Below, piece by piece: positions 10,763 to 24,000 of a stretch of 64,000 bases of DNA. The number at the start of each line of letters is the position of its first letter. Positions within the stretch are counted from its first letter, which is position 1. The notes beneath the pieces are model-generated. The model saw only the letters and a program-made list of their open reading frames with translations. It did no database searches and had not been told where the DNA came from. Origin of the DNA: Dasypus novemcinctus (lineage: Eukaryota > Chordata > Mammalia > Cingulata > Dasypodidae); contig NC_080673.1 in the NCBI RefSeq assembly GCF_030445035.2, positions 162,188,216-162,252,215 on the forward strand, written 5' to 3'. A program made the translations under genes and the position numbers.

Positions 10763-13700
10763 TCATAATAGCTCAACCATACAATATTTGTCCTTCTGTG
10801 TCTGGCTTGCTTCACTCAACATATGTCCTCCAGGTTCATCCATGTTGTCATATGATTCATGACTTCATTTCTTCTTACTGCTGCATAATATTCCCTTGGG
10901 TGTATAACCGCAATTTATTTAAACATTCATCATTTGATGGACACCAGAGTTGTTTCCAGCTTTTGGCAATCATAAATAATGCCACTATGAACATCGGTGT
11001 GCAGATGTCTGTTTGTGTCTCTGCTCGCATTTCTTCTGGATATTTGCCTAATAATGATATTGCCAGATCACATGGCAAGTCTATATTCAACTTCCTTAGT
11101 AACTGCCAAACACTCCTCTACACTGACTATATCATTCTACTTTCCCATCAACAGTGAATAAGCATTCAATCTCTCCATATTCTCTCCAACATTTACAGTT
11201 TTCCAACTTTTCAATAGTGACCAGCCTATAGGTATGAAATGATATCTCTTGTAGTTTTGATTTGCATTTCCCTAATCACTGGTGATGTTGAACATTCTTT
11301 AATGTCCTCCTTTAACATTTGTATTTCTTCTGTGGACAATTGTCCAGTACCATGCTGGTTTTTTTTTGTTTTTTTTTTTGTTTTTTTTACCACTGCAGCT
11401 AATTAATATGCTTTAAAGTCAGAAAGTGAAAGTCCTCCAACTTCATTCTGCTTTTTAATGATCTTTCTGGCTACTTGGGGCCCCTTACTCTTCCAAATAA
11501 ATTTGATAATTTGTTTTTCTCCTTCTGCAAAAAAAGGCTGTTGGGAATTTTATTGGGATTGCAATGAATCTGTAAATCAGTTGGGTAGAATTAACATCTA
11601 AATGATATTTAGTCTTTTGATCCATGAATAAGGAATGTCATACCATTTATTTAAGCCTTCTTCAGTTCTTTTGGCAATGCTTTGTAGTTTTCAGAATACA
11701 ATGTCCTTTATGTCCTTGGTTAAGTTTATTCCTAAATATTTGATTGTTTAGTTGCTATCATAAATGTTTTTTTTCCCCTCCTCAGATTGCACACCAGTAG
11801 TGTATAGAAATACTATTCATCTTTGCATATTAATCTTGCATCCTGCCAATTTGCTGAACTCATCTCTTAGTTTTAGTAACTTTGTTGTGGATTTTTCAGG
11901 AGATTCAAAATATAGGATCATATCATCAGCAAGTAGTGAAAGTTTTACTTCTTTCCTATTTAGGTGCCTTTTATTTCTTTGTCTAGCCTCATTCCTTTAG
12001 CTATAAATTCTAGCACAGTATTGAATAATAATGGTGACAGTGGGCATCCTTGTCTTGTTCTTGATTTCTGATTTTATTTATTTGTTTCTTCATTCTTTTT
12101 CTTTGTCAGTCTAGCTGAGGGAAAGCTTTCAGTCTTTTAACATTAAATACAATGCTAACTGTAGGTTTTTCATGCATGAACTTTATCATATTGAGAAAAC
12201 TTCCTTCTATTTCTATCTTTTGGAGTGTTTTTTATCAAGAAAGGGTGCTATATTTTTTATCAAATGTCTTTTCTGCATCAAATGAGAGGATCATGTAATT
12301 TTTCTTCTTCAATTTACCAATGTGGTTTATTATACTAATTGATTTTCTTGTTTTGAAGCACCCTTGCATACCTGGGTTAAAACCCATTTGACCATGATAT
12401 ATAATTCTTTTAAAGTGCTTTTGGATTCTGTTTGCAAGTATTTCGTTGAGGATTTTTGCATTTGTATTCATTAGCAATATTGGTCTGTAATTTTCTTTTT
12501 CATAGTATTTTTATCGGGTTTTGGTTTTAGGGTGGTGTTGACTTCATGGAATGAATTTGGTAGTGTTATTTTCTGTTCAATTTTTGGGAAGAGCTTGATC
12601 AAGATTAGTATAAGATCATGTTTGAATGATTTTAAAAATTCACTTCTGAAGCTATCTGGTCCTGCACTTTTCATCTTTGGGATTTTTCTTTTTATGACTG
12701 CTGCATTCTATTCACTTTTGATTGGTTTGTTGAGGTCTTCTAGTTCTTCGAGGGTCAGTGTAAGTGCTTTGTGTGTTTCTAGGAATTTGTCCATTTCCTC
12801 TAAATTGTCTAGTTTTTGGTATACAGTTGTTAATAACATCCTCTTATGATCGCTCTCATTTTAGTAAAGTCAGGGGTAATGGTCACCTCTCATTTCTGAT
12901 TTTATTTATTTGTGTCTTCTCTCTTTTTCTTTGTCAGTCTAGCTGAGGGTTTGTAAATTTTGTTGATTTCTCAAAGAGCATACTTTTGGTTTTGTTGATC
13001 CTCTCTATTGGTTTTTTGTTCTTGATTTCTTTTATGACTGCTCTGGTTTTTACTATTTCTTTCCTTTGCCTTGGTTTGGGATTAATTTGCTGTTCTTTCC
13101 CTAGTTCCTCCAGATGTGCCTTTAGATCTTCAATTTTGGGACTTTGTTCTTTTTTAATGTAGCATTGAGGGCTATAAATTTCCCTCTGAGCACAGCCTTT
13201 GCAGTGTCCCATGGGTTTTGATATGTTGTGCTTTTATTTCACTCATTTCAAGATATTTGCTGAATTCTCTTGCAATTTCTTCTTTGACCCACTGTTTATT
13301 TTAGAGTATGTTCTTTAATCTCCATATACTTATGAATTCCCCCTCTTTATCCATTATTGATTTTCTGCTTCATTCCATTAATATCAGAGAAAATGTTATG
13401 TATAATTTCAATCTTTATAAATTTATTGAGACTTGTTTTGTGTCCCAACATACAGTCTATCTTGGAGAAGGACACATGAGCACTTAAAAAACAAAGTATA
13501 TCCTGCTGTTTTGGGGTGCAATGCTCTATAGATGTCTGTTAGGTCTAGTTCATTTATTGTATTATTCAAGCTTTCTTTGTCTTTATTTACTGTCTGTCCA
13601 GATGTTCTATTCAATTCTGAGAGTGGTGCATTGAAGTATCCAACTATTATTGTAGAGACATCTATTTCTCCCTTCAACTTTGCCAGTATGTGCCGCATAT

Positions 13701-14050
13701 ATATGGGGGCATTCATGTTAGGTGGATAAATACTAAATATAGTCATTTCTGCTTGGTGAATTGCCCCTTTTATTAATATAGAATGACTAACTTCATACCT
13801 TAAATCAGTTTTGCATTTGAAGTCTATTTTGTTCAATATTGCTATTGCTACTCCAGCTCTTTTTTGGTTACTCTTTGTACAGAATATCTTTTCCAACATT
13901 TCACTTTTAACCTGTTTGTGTCCTTTCTTCTGTGTTTCTTGTAGACAGCTTCTAGATGACTTATATTTTTTAATCCATTCTATCAGTCTATGTCTTTTGA
14001 TTATGGAGTTCAGTCTGTTGGCATTCAATGTTATTTCTGTAAAGGAATAA
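10763..14050 (-). pseudogene. L1-B ORF2 (endonuclease and reverse transcriptase), decayed
   Basis: ORF2 of LINE-1 encodes an APE-type endonuclease and a reverse transcriptase that act together at the genomic nick. The endonuclease survives as the longest open frame in the window (13423-14028, 201 codons), with RLNSIIKRHRLIEW near the N-terminus, CLQETQ and AGVAI. The catalytic GDFN motif reads GYFN (in IIVGYFNAPLSELNRTS), which should abolish cleavage. The polymerase motif near 11915-11940 reads LADDMILY, so both Asp are kept. The C-terminus ends with LSEASQTQKDKYCM and a stop near 10763. Several frameshifts and stops lie in between. Confidence 0.85.
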
Positions 14051-14941
14051 CTTATTTAATCAATTTTGTTCTTTGTCTCTCTGTTGTCATAACTTTCTAT
14101 TGTCTGTCTTCTTACTCCTTAGTTTACTCTTCCTAATAATCTTCATTTCTAAACTCTTCTCCAAATCTCTCACCCTTGTTTTTTTCTTTTTAGACTGCAG
14201 CCCTCCCTTTAGTATCATTTGAAATTTTGGTCTTTTGGAAACAAGTTCTATCAGTTTTTGTCTGTGAGGACATTGATTTCTGCCTCATTTTTGAAGGACA
14301 GTTTTGCTAGAAACAGAATTCTTGGCTGACATTTTTTTCTCTTTCAGTACCTTAAATACATCATACCACTTTCTTCTTGCCTCCATGGTTTCTGATGAGA
14401 GGACAGCATTTACTCTTATCAAGTTTCCCTTGTATGTGATGCTTTTTTTCTCTTGCTGCTTTCAGAGTCCTCTCTTCATTTCTGATATTTAACATTCTAA
14501 TTAATAGGTGTCTTGCAGTAGGTCTATTTGGTTTTATTCTGTTTGGGGTGCATTGTCCTTGGATATTATTATTTTTGCCTTTCAGAAGGGTAGGGAAGCT
14601 TTGGTTATTATTTCTTCAAATATTCTTTTTGCCCCTTTTCCATTCTGTTTTCCTTCTGGGACATTGATAATAGGAATTTTTGTGCATTTTGCATTGTTAT
14701 TAATTGCCTTGAGACTCCGTTCCATTTTTTCCATTCTCTTCTCTTTCTGTTCTCCTGTCTTTTACAGCTCAAATATTCTGTCTTCAAGGTTACTAATTTG
14801 GTCTTCAAGCATTTAAAATCTGCTCTTAAGTGCCTCTAATGTGTTTTTAATCTCATCCATTATGTCTATCATTCCCATAAAATCTGTTACTTTTCTTTGC
14901 ATGCTTTCAAATTGTTCTTTATACTCACCCATTGTCTTCTT

Positions 14942-17792
14942 TTTTTATTGTCATTAAAAAAAAAAGATAAATAGATCACGCAAAACATTACTTTAAAATA
15001 TATGAGGTTCCCATATACACCACTCCCAATCCCCTCACTCCTCCTTTCATCAGTGAGGCACATTCATTGCATCTGGAGAATACAACCTGGAGCCCTGCCA
15101 CACCACATGAAACATAGTTTACATTGTAGCTCATACTCTCCCACAGTCCATCCAGTGGGTTATGGCAGGATAAACATTATCCTGCATCTATTCTTTCAAT
15201 ATCATTCAGGACAACCCCAAGTCCTGAAAATGTCCCATATCACACCTCTTCTGCCCTCTCCCTGCACTAAACAACACCTGTGGCTGCTGTCTCCACATCA
15301 GTGATCAATTTATTCCATTGATAGAGTCAGAACAGTTCTAAAGAAGAATACCAGCAAGTCTACTCCAATCCATATTATATTCCTCCATCTTGTGGACCTT
15401 GCGATGGTGATGTCCATTCCACCTCTGAGTCGAGAGTGGGCTTAGATCCCACATGGCTGATGGATGAGATTCCTCTGCTTGCAGTTTTACACACTCTCAG
15501 TTCCCTGGTGTGGTGGTTGACCATTCTCATCTCCCAATCAGCTGACCTGGGTATGTCCAAAGAACCAGAGAGTCTCCTGAGCATACACAAAGGCCAGCAC
15601 CAATCACATGTTCGTGTTCAGTAAAAGTGACAGAAGAGGCATGTGAAGAGAGGTCACATCTGAGTCCAACTCCATCACAGTCAGGAACACAAATCCCAAA
15701 GTAGGGTCCACTGGAAAAGCAATGAACTCCAGAGTCATCTGTCATGACCACAGAACGTGCATGTCTCTACAGCCCTCAGGAACACCAGTACCTGGGGTTG
15801 TATCTATGTTGGCTATCTCTGGGAATCTGCTGAGATGTAAGCACAACCCCTCTGATGAGCTCTTGACTCAGTTTGAAGTCTCTTAGTCATATAAACTCAT
15901 TTGTCTTTACCATTTCTCCCTTATATTCAAAGTCTTTTTCTAGTTGCATCACCAGATGGTGATGGTAGTAATCCCTTGGCACCAGGGAGGCTCATCCCCG
16001 GGAATCATGTCCCATGCTGGAGAGAAGGTAATGCATTTACATGCTGAGTTTGGCTTTGAGAGTGACCACATTTGAGCAACATGGAGGCTCTCAGGAGATA
16101 ACACTTAAGCACCCTGCAGCTCTAAGCCTAGCTAAAATTTCAAGCACACAGGCTCATAAGCACAGTTATCAGTATCAAAGGACCATCATTGGGCCACCCT
16201 TCTTTACTGGTCTTTGTCCTTGCACTTGGGGATTTTTGCTGTATCATTGGGGAATGTGACAGAGCTCCCCAGGATGAGAAGTCAGCACTCGCTCAGTTGT
16301 CATGTGTACCTCTATCCACCATGACAATACCCAACAAACATCCAAACATATCTGTATACCCTATATGTATGCCCTGGAGAACTCCTTCCCACCCATCAAT
16401 AACACCCCATACTGGTGCTCCTCCCCTGCCATAGTTGAACTGGTCTGTGATCCAAAATTTCTTCAAAAATTAAGCCTAATATATTGCCAAATTCAATTAG
16501 TAGGAAAATGAAATAGTGTCAACAGGTTTAAAGATTAGAAGTAGAATATATAATAATTTAGATAAGCTAAAATAAAGTAAAAAAATAAATTGGGGTATTA
16601 AAAAATGAAAAATATCATAACACTTCGTTTTTGACATTTTGCCTTTCATCACAGTAATAGATATTGCTCTGCATGAACAATGGCAAGGCAATCTCCTCCT
16701 TTCCTTCCTCAGTGTCTGTATCCTTTTTTTTTTTTTTAATTTGTCTTCTGAAAAGTTTTAGATTACAGTAAAGTCACATATACAATATAGGGGATTCCCA
16801 TATATGCAACATTAAACCCTTTCCCCACTTCCCCAGCAATGATCTTTTTATACGTGGATGTTATATTTGCTACAGCTGATGTACACCTATTGAAACATAG
16901 CTACCAACTATGATTCCATTATGACTTACATTAAGATTTATATTTTAGACTGTACAATTTTCTAAATGTTTGGTTACATTATGGTTTACATTATATTTTA
17001 CATTTTAGACTACATAATTTTATAAATTTTGGTGAAATTTAACATGGCTTATATCCATTGTTGCACAAACTTGTGGAACACTTCCATTGTCCCCAGTTAC
17101 TCTCATTTCCATCCATTCTCTTCCTCTCTCCCCCTCTTCTTAGGGCCCACAGTGACAACCAAGCTTCAGTGCTTGAAGGAAAAGATTCATAGATACTTAC
17201 AACAATGCTAAGGTCTTGACACTTTAGTCTGTCCTTCCCCATTGGGAGCCACCCATGCTCTCAAGAGACACCCTCTCCTCTGTTTGAGAACATCAGTCCA
17301 CCCTGGAATGGGGGTACAACACTTTCCCACTCATTGTATGTGTCTTCACCCACTGATATAACACAATACGACAAGATGAGCACTCACACACTCCCTAGAA
17401 GTCTTCCCCAGGTGCACCCTGTGCTAGATGTCCCCCTTCAAACTCCAAACAAGTAAACCTTCCTTATTATATTTTTTGAAGAGTTTTCTCAACATTATAG
17501 TTTCAACCATGTACATGAAATCGCCCATGTTCACCCATTCCCCCCAAACCCTCATTCCAATTCCATAAACCATCTGACCCATCCTCCCAACCCTAGCCCC
17601 CCTCAAGCCTGCAAAGCCCCCCCCAATAGTATCACTATGCCCCATCTTATTCCTTCACTGCACAACTACTTACCTCCACTTTATCATAGATTTTGCCCAT
17701 GTAGGCATCAGTTCACAGCCTTCCTCTCCTCCCCTTTCCTATAAGCCCATTGTCCTGTCTCCAGCTCTCTGAGATAACTTGATTTGCTTAAT
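14942..17792 (-). other. L1-C 3' UTR, about 2.85 kb
   Basis: It runs from the ORF2 stop (..KDKYYMTTLI, TGA at 17793-17795) to the tail. It holds a G-rich (C-rich on +) tract near 17540-17630, a ~60 bp partial tandem duplication near 16915-17030, the internal A-rich stretch at 16722-16737, and a 3' terminal 1.7 kb shared with L1-D and L1-G. It is noncoding. Frames on either strand are short and not conserved between the copies. Confidence 0.8.
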
Positions 17793-20700
17793 TCATATCA
17801 GAGTGGTCATATAGTATTTGTCCTTCAATGTTTGGCTTGCTTCACTCAAAATAAAGTTCTCAAGATTCATCCATGTTATCCCATGTGTTAGTACTGTATT
17901 CCTTTTTACAGCTGAGTAGTATTCCATCGTGTGTACATACCACATTTTGTGTATCATTCATCTGTTGATGGGCATTTGGGTTGATTCCAACTTTTGAGAA
18001 GAGTGAATAATGCCACTATGAACATTGTTGTGCATATATCAGTTCATGCCCTTGTTTTCAGTTCTTATGGGTACATAACCAGCAGTGGAATTGCTGGGTC
18101 ATATGGCAAATCTATAGCTAGTTTTTTAGGAACTGTCAAACTGTCCAATGAATGGATGGATCCTTTTACTTTCCCCCCAGCAGAGGAAGAGGGTTCCCAT
18201 TCCTCCACATCCTCTCCAACACTTGTAGTCCTCTGATTTTTTGATAGCTGCCAGTCTTATATGAGTATGATGGTATCTCATTGTTATTTTGATTTGCATT
18301 TCCCTAATAGCTAGTGATGTTGAGCATCTTTCTTTTCATGTGCTTTTTAGCCATTTGTATTTCTTCTTTGGAGAATATTCAAATCTCTTGCCCATTTTTT
18401 GAGTGGGTTGTTTGTTTTTTATTTTTGAGATATAGGATTTCTTTATATATGTTGGCTATTAGGCTCCTATCAGATATATGGTTACCAAATATTTTCTTCC
18501 ATTGGGAAGGCTGTCTTTTCACTTTCTTGGTAAACTCCTTTGAGGTGCAAAATGCTTTAATTTTGAGGCGGTCCCATTTATCTATTTTTTCTTTTGCTGC
18601 TCTTGCTTTGGGTGTGAAGTTCATGAATCCATTTCCTATTACAAGCCCCTGTATATGCCTCCCTACATTGTCTTCCAAGGTCTTTATGGTCTTGGCTCTT
18701 ATATTTAAATCTTTGATCCATCTTGAGTTTATTTTTGTATAAGGTTTGAGATGGTAACCCTCTCTCATTCTTTTGCATATGGATATCCAGTTCTCCAAGC
18801 ATCATTTTTTGAAGATGTCGTTCTCTCCCAGTGAGTGGGGCTTTGTGGCCTTGTCAAATATCAGATGACATTTGCCAGGATCTATATTCAAACTGTCAAT
18901 TCAGTTCCATTTGTCAGTGTATCTATCCTTGTGCAAATACCATGCTGTTTTGACCACTATAGCTTTGTAGTATATTTTAAAGTCAGGTATGTCTTTAGCT
19001 ATTTGGGGCCTCTTTCCCTTCCAAATAAATTTCATAGTTAGTTTTTCCAGTTCAGTAAAAAGAGCTGTGTTGATTTTTATTGGGATTCCTTTAAATCTGT
19101 AGATCAGTTTCAGTAGGATAGCCATCTTAATGGTATTTAGTCTTCCTTTTCAGAAACAGGGAATATTCTTCCATTTATTTAAGTCTTCTTTGACTTCCAT
19201 TAACAGTGTTGTGTAGTTTTCTTTGTTTAAGTCTTTTACATCTTTAGTTAAATTTATTCCTACATATTTGATTTTTTAATTTACTATTGTAAATGGTATT
19301 TTTTTCTTTATTTCCTCCTCAGATTGCTCATTACTGGTGTATAGAAATGCTGTACACCAATGATTGTTCATTATTGGTATACAGAAGTGCTGTGCACCAG
19401 TGATTTTTGCACATTGATCTTATTACCTGTGACTTTACTGAACTTATTTATAAGTTCTAGAAGATTTGTTGTAGATTTCTCAGGGCTTTCTGTATATAGG
19501 ATCATGCCATCTGCAAATAGTGAAATTTTGACTTCTTCCTTTCCAATTTGAATGCCTTTTATATCTGTTTCTTCCTCAGTGCTTGAGCAACTGTTTCTAA
19601 CATAATGTTAAATAGAAGTGGTAATAGTGGGCATCCTCATATTGTTCCTGATCTTAGAGGAAAGGGATTTTAGAATTTCATCATTGTTTATGATGTTAGC
19701 TGTGGGTTTTCATATATATCTTTGATCATGTTCAGAAGGGTTCCTTCTATTCCTATCTTTTGCAGTGTTTTTATGAGGAAAGAGTGCTATATTTTATCAA
19801 ATTCTTTTTCTGCATCTATAGATATGATCATGTGATTTTTTCTTTCAATCTCTTTATGTGATGTATTAAATTGATTGATTTTCTTATGTTGAACCATCCT
19901 TGCATACCTGGGATGAAACCCACTATGTCATGATGTATAATTCATTTGATGTGTTGCTGAATATGATTAGCAAGTATTTTGTTGAGGATTTTAGCATTTA
20001 GACTCATTAGAGAGGTTGGTCTGTAATTTTCCTTTCTTGTGTTGTCTTTGTTTGGCTGTGGTATTAGGGTAATGCTGACATCATAGAATGAGTTAGGCAA
20101 TGTTACTTCTATTTTGATTTTTTGCAAGACTTTAAGCAAGACAGGTGTTAGTTCTTTTTGGAATGTTTTGTAGAATTCACCTGTGAATCCATTTGACCCA
20201 GGGTTCTTCTTAGTTGGAAGGCTTTTGATGATTGTTTCTATCTCTTTGCTTGTGATTGGTTTGTTGAGATCATCAATTTCTTCTTTCATCAATTTAGTTT
20301 GCTTCTGTCTTTTTAGGAATTTGTCCATTTCCTCTAAATTGTCCTTGTTGCCATATAGTTTTCCAAAGAATCTTCTTATGATGGTCTTTATTTCTGTGGG
20401 GTCAGTGGTCATAGCCTCTTTCTCATTACTTATAGTGTATATTTGTATCTTCTCTCTTTTGTCTTTGCTAATCTAGCTAAGGGTTTGTCAACTTCATTAT
20501 CTTCTCAAAGAACCAGGTCTCTGTTTTGTTTATTTTTTCTAGTGCTATCTTATTTTCTCTGTGGCTTAGTATGTGGTCTAACTTGTAGAATGATCCATGA
20601 GTGCTTGAGAAGAATGTATATCCTATTGTATTTATATGTAATGTTCTGTATATGTCTATTAGGTCTAGTTCCTCTAATATGTTATTCAAAATGTTTGTTT

Positions 20701-21187
20701 CTTTACTGATTCTCTGTAGAGATGTTCTGTCTAATGGTGACAATGGTGTATTAAAGTCCCTTACTGTAATTGTAGAGGCATCTATTCCTCCACTTAGTTT
20801 TTCCAGTATTTGCTTCATGTCTTTTGAGGTGCTGTGATTAGGCACATAAATTTTTATGATTGCTCTTTCTTCTCAAAAGGATACCCCTTTTACTAATATG
20901 TACTGTCCATCTTTGTCTCTCAAAATAGTTTTGCACTTAAAGTCTATTTTGTCTGATATTAGTATAGCTACTACTACCCTTTTTTGGTTGGTGTTTGCTT
21001 GTAAGATTGTTTTCCAGCCATTCACTTTCAACCTCCTTGAATGCCAGGGTCTAAGGTGGGTTTCTTGTAGACAGCATATGAATGGTTATTTCCTTATCCA
21101 TTCTGCCAATCTGTGCCTCTTGACAAGTGAGTTTAATTCATCAATATTTAGTGTTGTTACTCTCAAGGAATTACTTACATTAGCCAT
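17793..21187 (-). pseudogene. L1-C ORF2, decayed
   Basis: The start is placed at MANVSNSLRVTTLNI (21187), which matches the usual ORF2 N-terminus. Surviving pieces are the endonuclease end (20477-20845, with RDFNTPLSPLDRTS), the start of the reverse transcriptase (19942-20412, ending [20 protein letters not shown]), the post-RT parts at 18901-19125 ([14 protein letters not shown]) and 18379-18798 (WIKDLNIRAKTIKTLE), and the C-terminal LSEASQTLKDKYYM. The polymerase motif near 19500 reads FADGMILY, losing the second catalytic Asp. At ~3.4 kb with several frameshifts it is a dead copy. Confidence 0.85.
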
Positions 21188-21289
21188 ATTTTCTTTGGAT
21201 TTGTGTATGTCATATGTTGTTTTTATTACTCTTTTTGTCTTTTTGGTTGTTCTTACACTCCCCTCCAACTCTGTCTCTCCTGTTTTTTT

Positions 21290-22118
21290 CCTTTCCTCCT
21301 GAAGAACTCCCTTTAGTATTTCTTGAAGGGCAGGTTTCTTATTGGCATAATCTCTTAGTTTCTGTTTATCTGTGAATATTTTGAATTCTCCATCACTTTT
21401 GAATGCCAGCTTTCTAGATAGAATATTCTTGGCTGGAAATTTTTTTCTTTTAGTACCTTGACAATGTCATACCACTTCCTTCTTGCCTCCATGGTTTCAT
21501 ATAAGAAATCTGCACTTAATCTTATTGCACTTCCCTTGTATGTTATGGTTCTCTTTTTTCTTGCTGCCTTCAGTATTTTCTTTTAGTCTTGAGCATTGGA
21601 TAATTTGACAAGAATATATCTTGGGGTAGGCCTGCTGGGATTTAAACTGTTTGGGGTGTACTGCACTTCCTGGACACATACGTCCAACTCCTTCAATAGG
21701 TTTGGGATGTTTTCAGCCATAAATTTCTCCAACATCCCGTTCCCTTGTCTTCTCCTTCTGGGATGCCTATAATGTGTATGTTTGTGTATTTTGCATTGTT
21801 ATTCAAATCCCTAATTTCCTGCTGGATTTTTTCTAACTTTTTATCTGTCAATTCTACAATCTGCTTTATTTCAGATGTATTGTCTTCCAGATCACTTTTT
21901 TCCCCCCTCTGTTTCTTCAAATCTGCTGTTATTTGCTGAGAGAGTATTTTTGATTCTTGAATGGTGCCATTCATCAACATCATATCCATTATCTTTTTCT
22001 GTATGTTTACAATTTCTTTAGTATGCTCTCCAAACGTTTTCTTAATATCCTTAATGTCTTCCTTCACTTCATTAAGTTGGTCCAGATACTTGATTGGCAA
22101 GCTTTGATTAGTGTTCAA
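21290..22118 (-). pseudogene. L1-C ORF1, frameshifted
   Basis: The N-terminal 141 codons (22118-21693) contain a Lys/Glu-rich coiled coil (LNEVKEDIKDIKKTFGEH) and lead into the RRM with NAKYTNIHIIGIPEGEDKG. They then lose frame. The C-terminal domain is recognisable downstream in other frames (ITYKG-like and PALQEILK-like echoes near 21300-21540). Confidence 0.8.
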
Positions 22119-22159
22119 TGCTTTGCTCCTTTTCCTGGTTTTTAAATTTGTTCATTGGA

Positions 22160-24000
22160 CTGGGCTATGTCTTCCTTATTATTGGTTTTGTTTGTACTTA
22201 TTTGCTGCTGTCTGGTCATCATTTCATCTTCATGGGTTTTTTTCAGTAGATTAGCTTCTCCCTCTATTCTTGGGTTTGTTTTTAGGTGCTGTTTTTGTGT
22301 GTGTTTTAATTTTTATTTTTCACACTTTGTTCTTCTTATTCTATTACCTTGTTGTTGTCTAAGTTACCTTGAAGGAAAAGATTAGGGTCAAGGAAAGTAT
22401 AAGGGGTATGGAAAGAAAAAGTATAATAGTATTGGTAGTAAATGTTAGCAGAAGAACTGTATAACATCTAGGAGAATAATTATTAAACTCATGTAAGCAG
22501 TGTATAGTATTAGGAATAAGAAAGTGGAGTATTTACAATGAAATGGGAAACTGAATATAGAGAAGAATATACTATAAATTAAAAGGCTAGCATGATCAGG
22601 AAAGAGGGAAAGAGAAAAAAAGACAATAAAATAAAGAGTTAATAAAAGGTAGAAAACCTAATAGAAGTGTAAGAAATAAAAAGCCAGAAAAAAATTGGGG
22701 GCTAAACAAAGAGAGGGAATGTAAGAGCAACAACAGAAAGTGGAATAATAGAAAGATGTAGGAAGAGAAATAGGTAGTGTTGGTAGCCAAAATCAGTACA
22801 CACAAAAAAGAGGAGGTTGAGGATGAGGAAACCATAAACAAGCTGGCAGCACCTAATTGAAAAAAGGAAGAAAAAGAAATGAAAAGAAAAATGATTAATT
22901 AATTAATTTTGAAAAGCATGGGAGGATAAAGCGGAAGGAAAGACAAGATAAGAAGAAAATAAAACACAAGCCCTCAAGCAAGGAGTCAATCAAATAATAA
23001 AAAAACAGACTTCTCTTTTAGCTCTTATTTAGGAAAAATAAGAGAACCAAGGGAAGCTAATACAAAGATATTGTCCATGTTTTCCCTGTCTCAAAGTATC
23101 AGCTAATATACCAGTGGTGCACTACTCTAAGAAGAGCTGTGATCTGAGCCAAAAATTTTGCACATTCAAGGCTTAAACTCCTCCACTGAAAGAAACCCTC
23201 TTTCAGGGTCAAACTGCTCGTGAAAAAAATGTCCCCTTCCAGGGGCAGGGTAGACTCTTTGTAAGTGAATTAGTTGATTGGAAATCTGCCCTTCTCCCTT
23301 TCTGCCTTTCTTACATCCATTTCTCCCAGGGTAGCAGGAAGGTCATGTGAGAGCTCCCCTCTGAAATTCAAATGGGACTCTGGTGAACCAAATCACCACT
23401 GAAAATAATCACTCAGTCTCTTTGAAAGAGAGCACCCACACCTTTCCAGGAATCCTAAATATGCTCTTGGACTCCTACCAAGGACTTCCTGCTGTCCTCC
23501 TCCCTTAGGTGTGTTGCACAGTATTAGTTAATTGTCTGTCTCCACCTTCTCCGAGATATAACCCACAGAGGTCAGGTAAATCAGGCTGCCTCTGCAGATT
23601 TGCATCTCCCCTCTTCTCGGGTCCTCCTCATTCCAACTGTTATGCTCCTCAAAGCTCAAAAAGCGGGGGAGGGTCCAGACAATTGAACCCCGTCTCATAG
23701 AACTCTGCACTCTTCACCAGAACCCTCCCACTCTCAAAAGTTTTGCTTCTCTGACTCTGTGGCTCCCAAGGTTCAGGAAAGCGGTAGCTTCTTGCCCTGG
23801 GAGATGGGCAGAAACCCATGGTTTTACCTCGAACTATTACGCTTCTTGTCATGCTCTCTCTGGCTTGATATCCAGCAGCCTCCTCCTCTGTGGTTTCCCA
23901 AAACAGCTCACTTAGGCAGGATTTGGTCCCTACTTAGCCAGTTTTTGTAGGAGAGAAGATATGGGTGCTCTTACTCTGACACCATCTCACCCCATCTCCT
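22160..24000 (-). promoter_or_regulatory. L1-C 5' UTR and presumed internal promoter
   Basis: About 1.85 kb between the LINE-1 5' end and ORF1, with the 5' part moderately GC-rich and the ORF1-proximal part purine-rich on the sense strand. The YY1-like core is mutated (GAGATGGT, complement of 23981-23988). The same arrangement and length is seen in L1-H. The promoter role is from LINE-1 biology, not shown here. Confidence 0.55.

Noticed and set aside
13423-14028. 201-codon open frame as a host gene
   Set aside because: It is the endonuclease part of L1-B ORF2, with a substituted catalytic Asp and frameshifts downstream.
16722-16737. T run that looks like the 3' tail of a second LINE-1 inside L1-C
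   Set aside because: The sequence on both sides aligns across this point with the continuous 3' UTR of L1-H (about 63720-63900), so it is an internal A-rich stretch. The only TSD pair frames 14942-24011 as one unit.
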